From the NCBI GenBank assembly GCA_037447605.1, contig CM074815.1, forward strand, positions 127,054-156,184: a DNA stretch of 29,131 nucleotides, in the 5' to 3' direction. Numbering within the stretch: the stretch's first letter is position 1; every line of letters starts with the position of its first letter. This DNA comes from Zygnema circumcarinatum (taxonomy: Eukaryota; Streptophyta; Zygnematophyceae; Zygnematales; Zygnemataceae). The notes under the pieces were generated by a model that worked only from the letters and a program-made list of their open reading frames with translations, was not told where the DNA came from and searched no databases. The translations under genes were made by a program, and so were the position numbers. Shown one piece after another: positions 1 to 8,300 of this stretch.

Positions 1-1399
1 TACGAAAGTGCATCGGGATAGGGCGGGAGAGGGAGAGGGAAGGGGAGAGGGAGGAAAGTAGGGAGAAAATGGGAGGCGAAGAAAGGTAGAGGTGGGAAAG
101 ATCGAAGAGGGGAGGGAGAGAGGGAGAAGGGGATAGATTGAGGGATGAATCTGAGTTGAGACTTTGAATTCGCTACAAACTCTTCCATATTTTCACGATG
201 AGCTGATTTTTCATCATTGAAGTAGAGTGTGATTGTGAACTGAGCTTTAGTGATTCGATGTATTGACAATTCAGGGAACGTCTTGTTCTGGATGATGTTT
301 GTGGCCAGGTGCGATATATCGCCCCACATGGGCGCGACTCACAATCATCACCAGCATTGAAAACTCACCTTTCTACAGAAAGCAGTCTAAGCATGGCCTG
401 CGTCTCTCTCCCTCACTCTCGCTCTCACATACACAATCGAACTCGTGTGTTAGAAAAAACACATAGGTGTGCTCTGTACATACAGTATGCCATATATCTA
501 CCATTAAGCTCAATTTTTTAAACTCTTGAGCTTTCTGGAGGGCAGTTGCTTTCCCCTCTAATTGAATAAATTTGAAAGCGAAATTACAAAGGTAGCTTTC
601 CCTAGTGGAGCATCTGAAATTCGTTTCGTACTGTTTTTATGCTTGATCTTCTACTCAAATGTGCCATTCCAACTCAGATCAGCCCAAGCGTTGAACAATC
701 GATTAACCGAATCTATCTAGGCTGTTTGAGAAAATCAAATGACAAGAAGCAAACATATTTTTATGTAAGGTGCATCTTTTGATCCATTTATTGTCTGCAG
801 GTCACGGCTCTCCGCAGGGAGAGAGGGAAGGGGGCAGAAAAGGAAATTGCAAAAAGAGCGGAGAGAGAGAGGGGGTGAAGAGAGGGGAGGGAAAGTGGAG
901 AGAGGGAGAGAGAAAGAGGGGTACAGGGAAAATGGCGGAACCAAGGAGAGTGCGGGGGAGATCGCAGAGTGAGATAATGGGGTTGGAGGCTGAGGTGAGA
1001 GTGAAAGAAATAGGGGTAGAGAGGGAGAGAGAGAGGGGTAGATACTATCGCGTAGAGGGATGTGGAAAGGGGGAGGGAGTGTGAAAAAGAGAGACAGCAT
1101 GCCGTATGTCATAGCATGTTACCAAGATCTCAACCTTCTCTTTATTTAAAAAAAAAAAAAGATATCAAAAACAGAAATGAAATTCCTTTTCAATCAAACC
1201 CCACTCCGCTATTGCCCTGAATTGACCATCGCTTCCCCGCCGCCTCGCTTGCGACTACTACGGTCTAAAAATGTTAAAAAATCTGCGCGGACTCCGCTCA
1301 TATTAGAACGCGAACCTTCCTTCCTCTGTACAGCACACTGCAAACTATCACTGTATATATAACCTGTCACTGTAAATGTAACTGCAGCGGCGTGTGGCC
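1..1399. other. No gene recognised; purine-rich low-complexity DNA
   Basis: I see no supportable gene here. Bases 1-140 are G/A-rich (GGGAGA-like), and 800-1085 are again almost pure purine on the + strand. The part near 1399 lies just past the stop codon of the DnaJ gene and should hold its 3' untranslated region and polyadenylation signal. The open frames at 735-1112 and 770-1084 are products of the purine tract. Confidence 0.6.
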
Positions 1400-3508
1400 C
1401 TACTTCTGCTCGTCCTCTATTTCCAGCCCCTCTGCCGCCAGCAGGTCCTGCACGAGGAGCTTTCGGGCCGAGTCCTCCGCCCGCCTGCGTACAATGTCGC
1501 GCTTCTTCAGCACCAAGTTGTGACGCTTCAAAGTCGTCTCAAAGCTTTGAAGGCTCGCCTGCCTCTGCCTCTCCATCAGCCGCCTCTCCTCCTCAGGGTC
1601 CATCTGAACACACCGCACTCCCAAACATGACAAGATAAGAACATAGGTCCTAGACGAATGCGAAGGGAAGAGTCCCTCCCTCTCTCCCTCTCTCTCTCTC
1701 CGTCCCTCTCCGTCTCTCGCTCGCACTCTCTCGTGTCGGCCTCTCTCACCTTGGCTTTGGCAAGGTTCCGTGCGCGCATACTGAGCTCTCTCTGCTGCTG
1801 CTCTGCCCAAGCGGAGACTGCGAGGTCGCCTCTCTGCTCAAAGGCTCTCCGCTTCTTCATCACCCACTCCATCCACGCCTTCGAGGCCTGCGTAAGTGGT
1901 CAGTTCTACAGTCAGTTGTACCGTCAACTGACCGCATGTACCGTTATACAGGTACATGCATGGACATGAATAGCCACATCACAAGGGGTTAAATGTACAC
2001 TACAGGGCATGCGGGTCGATTGCTGCTTGTCAATTGGAGCATGGGCGAGTCAGACTTAGGTGGTCTGACGGCGGGAGAGGAGGAGGAAAAGGGGGGCGGG
2101 AGACTGGGGAAAGCAAGGGCGAGTGGGGAGAAGTAAAGGGGGTAAGGGAGAGGGAGTGTGGGGAGGGAGGGGGACACGGAAAGGGAAAGGGAGACGAGAG
2201 GGAGAGGGTGAGGGAGAGCACCTTCATGGGGTTCTCCCTGTTCTCAAAGTCATACTTGCGCCTTTCGTCGGAGTCCATAAGCAGTTCGTAGGCAGCCTGC
2301 ACTTGGATGAACCGCGACTCTGCCGTCTCGCCCTCTGACAGTTCCGTGCTGCCATCGTACACTGAGCTCCGTTGCACGGAACGGAGCAACAGAGAGAGGG
2401 CGTTAAGGAAGTCGAGCGGACCCTCTCAGCTGCTCAGCTGCTGCTGATCCGATTCAATAATTCACAGAAGTTTAAATTGCATGACAAGGAAACGTTCAGC
2501 ATCAATAGTTCGGATGAAATAATGCCAGCAGTGACAAGAAAATAAACGAAAAAAACTCAATAAGAGAGAATCAATGCGTGTGATGCTATTTGGGCGGTTA
2601 TTGGAATTCACCATCTGGGTGAAATCTTTTGGCCATTTTCCGATATGCAACTTTCACTTCTTCTTCCGTCGCACCGAAACCAAGTTCTGCACAGGAAAGG
2701 AAGTTAGGTCAGAGGCAGTTTTTTTTATAGTAATATTTTTTAAAAATTGTAAAGGTGAGACTATTATGGTGTTTTAAAATGTCCTTAGGCCTAAACGGAA
2801 AACAAAGATCGTGGCTTTGACAGAGAAAACGAAACGAGAAGGAAAAAAAACGAACGAAGTGGAATTGTGCGAGAGATTGATGAAAAAGTAAGTCACATAA
2901 TAAAGCTATTTATAACAAAAAAAACTTGATTCTACACTTTTCACTATACTTAATAGAAGAATTGATAACTCACAGTAAAGAATTAAGACCAAGCATGCAT
3001 TGCATTAAACGCCGAAGTCGGAAGAAATCACACAAACCAATCCTAACCTTAAACCTAACCCGCCTCAATTTTAAATGAAAAGGCTTGGCGTGTTCCAAAT
3101 CCCGATGAATAAATTAGGCACAATGCTTCAATTCGCCGGAACATATCCGCTCAGTTCCCCCAAAACATGCAATCATAAAGAAATTAAAAAAGGCCAAAAC
3201 ATGGAATACATACCGAGAGTTTCATACGGCGATTTTTCGCTCGTCCATTGCGTTGCTTGACAGCGAACCCCCAGCTGTCGCCGTGAGCCACTCCCACGCT
3301 GCCAGCTGTCCCGGTACAGTCCTGCGACTCCTCTGCATTCGACACGTGTCAAGCAGCGGGAGATAGATTGTCTCTCTCTCGTTCTGTCTGATTTTATGCA
3401 GGGAATGATTGAATTAGGGTTTGCGCCAAAACTGGGGTTACATGGGCAACGCCGTAACAGCGGATTTCTTAGCACAATTGACGACCGGGGAAACAGAAAA
3501 GAGGTCAT
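1400..3508 (-). CDS. Plastid-type DnaJ (J-domain) protein, five exons
   Basis: Exons on the minus strand are 3508-3214, 2686-2612, 2361-2222, 1887-1750 and 1603-1400; all phases match and give about 283 residues. Exon 1 encodes a Ser/Arg-rich, acid-poor leader of about 85 residues that looks like a plastid transit peptide. The J domain follows at about residues 92-165: SPYETLELGFG, helix II AYRKMAKRF, the catalytic HPD, then helix III AAYELLMDSDERRKYD. The HPD loop is what stimulates Hsp70 ATPase. The C-terminal 115 residues are Arg/Lys/Glu-rich helix (WMEWVMKKRRAFEQRGD, then QQQRELSMRARNLAKAK) without the zinc fingers or client domains of a type I/II DnaJ, so this is a type III (DJC) protein. 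An in-frame ATG at 3544 could add 12 residues. It is divergent from the J-like/ABC gene that starts at 4332. The likely role is co-chaperone of stromal Hsp70; location and partner are inferred. Confidence 0.82.
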
Positions 3509-3544
3509 TTTTGAGAAAAAGTAAGTCTGGCAAAAAAAATGCAA

Positions 3545-4388
3545 TATAAATTCTCGGGAATTGAGCCAAAAATCTGTACATTCGGTGAAAAAATGAGACC
3601 AATATTAGGGTTTCGCCATGTGGGGGGGGAGATCCGCCTCTCCTTGCAGGAGAAAGAGAGGCGAGGGGCTAAGCGACACGTGGCGCCAATGAAAGGAATA
3701 TGGCCAATCAGAGGCGTTCCTGGCACGTGCAAAGCCGCGTGGAGGCCTCCGATTGGCCACTGCGGTACCTCGTGGCAGGCGGGAGGCCACGCGGGCCGGG
3801 ACCCGCCCGCGGGAGGGGGCCGGTTGCGGGGCACAAACTGGGGCTCAAAAGTTTGCAATTGTCTGATGTCACATGACGTCATTAGTGCAGTTACCGACGG
3901 TAACCAGGAGCTCACATTTTCCAAATTTCGCCAAACTTCAGCATAGAACTCCTGGCTTTCGTTGTACGGTCTGCTTGTCCCCCAAAAGATGAGCGGCTCA
4001 GAATGTGCCACGTGTCCTTGTCTCACTTTGCCACGTCACTGAAATCCGTACTCTCGCTTCCCCCCTTCCCCTCCCCCCTCTCGCTCTGCCCGCCACGTGG
4101 CGCGCCTCGCTTCCCGTTGCCACGTGGCTCCCTTCCATCCCGCCACGTCGACACCGCTCTCAGGTCAACCAGACATCGCCACGTGGCACCATGCTGTTGA
4201 ATCCTGGCGTCATCAGCCACGTGTCAAGCGCTCCCTCCTTCCCCCCTTCTCCCTCAGGGAAGCCCTCCGGCAGCCATGGCTGCTGCTGCTGGCGGAGGGT
4301 CGCACGCTCGCACCCTCCTCCCTCTTCCGCCATGGCTGGAGCTTCTGCTGCCACGTCATCGCCAAGTGCACGTCAGCTCAGCCACGTC
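3545..4388. promoter_or_regulatory. Divergent promoter region packed with CACGTG/CACGTC boxes
   Basis: This spacer separates the two head-to-head J-domain genes. Exact CACGTG cores start at 3677, 3724, 4009, 4094, 4121, 4180 and 4218. CACGTC cores start at 4032, 4144, 4352, 4369 and 4383. Ten of the twelve fall within 380 bp. Such ACGT cores are the binding sites of plant bZIP and bHLH factors (G-box, C-box, ABRE). The last three lie inside the predicted first exon of the + strand gene. TTAGGGTTT-type telo-box sequence occurs near 3416 and 3605. Binding factors are inferred. Confidence 0.6.
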
Positions 4389-5394
4389 AGCTGGGCGTTC
4401 CGTGTCACCTTCCAGGGCGGTCGAGCCGCTGCAAACTGCGGGGCTCATGGAAACCCTAATTTTGTCCGAAAAGGGAACCTGAATGTGCTCCTTTGTCGCT
4501 CGGCGAAGGCGGAGAGAGCGTCTTCGAGGGGGAAGGCAGAATGTGGGACAGGGGGGATGCACCGCTGTCCCAATTGTGGACTAGGGGGGTTGAATCTGAT
4601 TTCCAGGAAGGGGTTGAGGGGAGGACGGAGTCACCGGGAGCGCGCATTTGAGTGCAGAGGGAAGCCATGGACCGGCAATGAGTCGCCGTACGAGGCGCTC
4701 GGTGCGCACATTTCTACTTTTCTCGTGCTTTTTTTCTTAAGATTTGGGCAAATGCTTGAAGGAAGGTGCAAACTGATTTAAAACTGGTTTTGGGGGAGAA
4801 AAATGCAATGGGGTTGGTTGCAGTGTCGGCAGAAGTTTACTCACTGTGCATTGTTAACTGCCTTTCCATTCGACGCATACTTCGCCGTTGACTGAATCTG
4901 CTGAAACGAAACCGTACTAAATTCTGGCTTAAATTTTCGCTCAGTCATTTGTTTACTTTTTAATAAACGTGAAGTTGGTGTTGATGCTTGATTTCAGAAA
5001 TCGGAGGCGATGCCTCCGAGGAGCAAGTGAAGGCCGCCTATGAGAAACTGAAGCAGAATTTGGGCAATGGTGAGGTACTGAGCAACCGATGAAGTTATTG
5101 AAAGTAAAAGTAATAAAATGTACTGAAAAACAGACAGGTAGGGAAAGCGATAAGGGAATCTACACGCCTGATGGTGGGAATCATGTTGTGATTCTCATGT
5201 CAAGAACGTACTGTTTCAACCATTCCTTGCGCATGTGCGCTCATGCTGACATCGTCACAGGACCAATCGGTGCAACAGGGGACGCGGAAAATGCGGACTC
5301 GCGAATGTCCCAAGTTGAAGCGGCGTACGAGCTGCTGACAGACGCGGAGGAGAAAAAGAAATATGATGCCGAACACCCGCAAGACTCCCAAAAG
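4332..5394 (+). other. J-like module lacking HPD (exons 1-3 of the fusion)
   Basis: The module reads SPYEALEIGGDASEEQ, AAYEKLKQNLGNG, then VEAAYELLTDAEEKKKYD. Against the neighbouring minus-strand gene, the start of the J domain and helices III/IV are conserved, but the basic helix II and HPD (KRFHPDV) have become QNLGNGP. Even the residues before the domain correspond (CQATQWTSEKSPYE against CRGKPWTGNESPYE). Unspliced, exon 3 runs into a stop after five more codons (VFFFT), so on its own the module has no further domain. Without HPD it is not expected to stimulate Hsp70, so a binding or scaffolding role, as in other J-like proteins, is more likely. Confidence 0.75.
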
Positions 5395-8300
5395 GTGTTT
5401 TTTTTCACATGACTCCGATGTGCTTTGTACATGGCATGCATCGCCCTCATCACCATGACCATGCCCATGACCCTCATGCCTCCATGGCCGGCAAGTGCAT
5501 GACCCCATGACCCATGACCCATGCATGGGCGCGCGTGCAGACGGGGGGCGGCGGGTCGGACCTGGGGACGCTGGTCCGGCGGTTCGTCCAGGTGGCGGCG
5601 CCCTACTGGCGGTCCCCGGACCGCGCGCAGGCCCGGTCGCGCGCGGCGGGCGTGTTCGCGCTCACGCTCGCGACCACGGGCGTCAGCGTCGCGTTCAACT
5701 TCCTCGGCCGCGACTTCTACAACGCGCTCGCCAGTGCGCGCCAAACCCGCCACCGCCCGCCGGCATGCATGCATGCATGCAACCCCATGCATGCATGCAC
5801 CTGCATGCACGCGCCAGAAGATGGGTGCATGCACGGATCTTTGTTGAGGTCATGAATGGGCTTCGACATGTGTGCGGGCACGATTGCATGCAGAGATCTG
5901 CGGATGCATGGATGTATGCATGGTGCAGGCATGTTTTTGTGGCTAGATAAATGCATTGCATGGGTGTAAGGTATGTATCTGTGTGCATGCATGAATGAGA
6001 TGTATCTTCTCATCGCAAGCATACTTGTAAGCTCAAAAACAAAAATTGTCCTTGTTAATTTTGTCACCTCTCCCTCTCTGTCACTCACACACTCTCTCTC
6101 TCTCTCTCTCTTAAGTCTCTTTGGTCCTCCATTTCTTTCGTCATCATGAAGCTGATGTTATTGAGCTCGGTTTTCAGGCAAGGATGAGGAGGCCTTTTTC
6201 CGACAGCTCCTCTACTACTTGGCGGCTTTTGTGGGAGGCATTCCGGTACAGCCACCGCTTCAATCTCTCTCTCTCTCTCTCACTCTCTCGCTCGCTCTCC
6301 CCCCCTCTCCCTTCCCCTTGCCACCCTCGCTCTCTTTCCATCAGTCGCAAGCCTACCGCCCATTGGTTACTTTAACTCCAACTGACTCGAAACTGAACGG
6401 CACCATGTAACGCCATCGCCACTGGAGTTCTATGCAGGTTTTTGTTCTCCGTGATTTCTCGCGTGACACGTTGGCTCTCCGTTGGCGAGCATGGATGACC
6501 TCCCGCTACATGGACCGTTACTTCCAACATAGAACCTTCTACAGCATCCAGTCCCAGTCCCTCATAGACAATCCTGACCAGCGAATAGTCGACGATTTGA
6601 ACGCGTTTACGGGCACAGCTCTGGCCTTCTCTTTGGCTCTGTTTAACGCCACCATTGACCTCATCTCCTTTAGCGGAATCCTGTACGGCATCTACCCTCC
6701 CCTGTTTGCTCTCCTTGTGGTCTACTCCTTGGGAGGAACAGCGATCAGTGTCGCCCTTGGAAAGGTGGGTGTTCGTTTTTTCAAATGTCTTGCTAAAGCC
6801 TAACCCTTAAGAGACTGAAAAAAGATTCGAAATGTAAATAATTAAATAAGAAGCCCTTCCAAACGTGATGAAAACCATAAGCTCTCTCCACTCTCGATTT
6901 CACTTTTTCCATCAAAATTGTCCCCTTTTTCTTCACGTTTCCTGTTTGCTTTTCCATTGGGCAGAATCTGGTGGCTATAAACTTTTTGCAAGAAAAGAGA
7001 GAGGCGGATTTTCGGTACGGCTTGGTCCGAGTGCGCGAAAATGCGGAATCCATCGCTTTTTACGGCGGGGAAAAGTCAGAAATTCAGCTTCTACTGCAGC
7101 GATTTAAGCTATCGTTTGAAAATTACACGGCAAGCTTGATTCCCATTCATTCATTATTCGACCCTTTCCTCTCTTCTAATCCACCATTTTCTTCATGCCG
7201 TAGCGACCAATGACCCCCTTATTTCTTATTTTTTGGGTTTTTCTCTGCAGCAACTGTTGTTAAGTACGCGAAATCTGGAATTTTTCACATCCTCATATCG
7301 GTACCTAATTCAGCTACTCCCGGCGGCGGTAGTGGCGCCGCTTTATTTCTCGGGGAAAATCGAGTTTGGGGTTATAAACCAGTCCTTTTCTGCATTCAAT
7401 CACGTGTTGAGCGATTTCTCGATTATTGTGTACCAATTTCAAGCCCTAAGCACCTTTTCTGCTGTGGTCGATCGATTAGGTACTACAAAACCCATTCATA
7501 CTTTCCAGCTTAATCTCCTTTCCCCCTCCTCCCNNNNNNNNNNTCCCCCTCCCTCCCCTGTGTACACTAGGTAGAAATCACTGACTTATGTTAGTCTATA
7601 TAACTGCAGGAGAGTTTAATGATATCCTCGATAATGTGCCGGGCACTGCGGCCGATAAGGTGACGAAAGAAGATGGGTCTGAGACGGAAAAGACTTCAAA
7701 GGAGGCTGCGCCGATAGTCGCCCTCATTGATATTCCGGTTTTGAAAAGAAAGGAAAACTTAGAAAATGAGGTTACATTTTTGCAAGAAATGGGCCATAAC
7801 GGAACGGAAACAGAGAATATTCCACTCTTAGAGATTCAAGACTTGACGCTATTTACGCCCCAATATTCGCTCGCTCTTGTCAACGAACTCAATTTAACCG
7901 TACGAAAGGGGGAGCATCTATTGGTGAGTTGATTCAAAGGTGGTCAGAAATGTAAATTAGACTACCATTAGTGGATTAGTCAACTTCTCTTTAGGCTTAA
8001 GGTTGAAAGGGAAGGGTTGAAGTCGGGTTGCTTGAGGGCTCTCATTTTGCTTAGCCTTTGTTTGTTTTAGCTCATGTCCTCCTCCCCATTCCACTTCGTC
8101 TCTCTCCCATCGCTTCTCGTCTCTCGTTTTCCCCTGCCCCCCTCTCTTTCTCCTCCGCTCCCTCTGCCTTTTCTCCTTCCTCCCCGTTCCCCCTCCCCAC
8201 GTTGCCTCTCCCCTTCATCTTTCCCTGCCCTTTCACTTTCCTCTCCCTTCCCCCCTCCCCCTCTCCTCTTCCTCCCTCTCCCTCCCCCCATCCCGTCTCT

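Noticed and set aside
275-308. Small exon-like piece (acceptor TTCAG, reading NVLFWMMFVA, then GT) faintly like a segment of acyl-CoA:diacylglycerol acyltransferase
   Set aside because: Only 34 bases, with no matching exon found on either side; too short to call.
3505-4026. 173-codon minus-strand frame overlapping the DnaJ start
   Set aside because: It lies in the shared promoter on a different frame, has no recognisable domain and contains no plausible splice partner.
4005-4331. Upstream in-frame ATGs (4005, 4191) as start of the J/ABC gene
   Set aside because: The stretch is full of CACGTG boxes and looks like promoter; 4332 has better context and opens a typical plastid leader. Not fully excluded.
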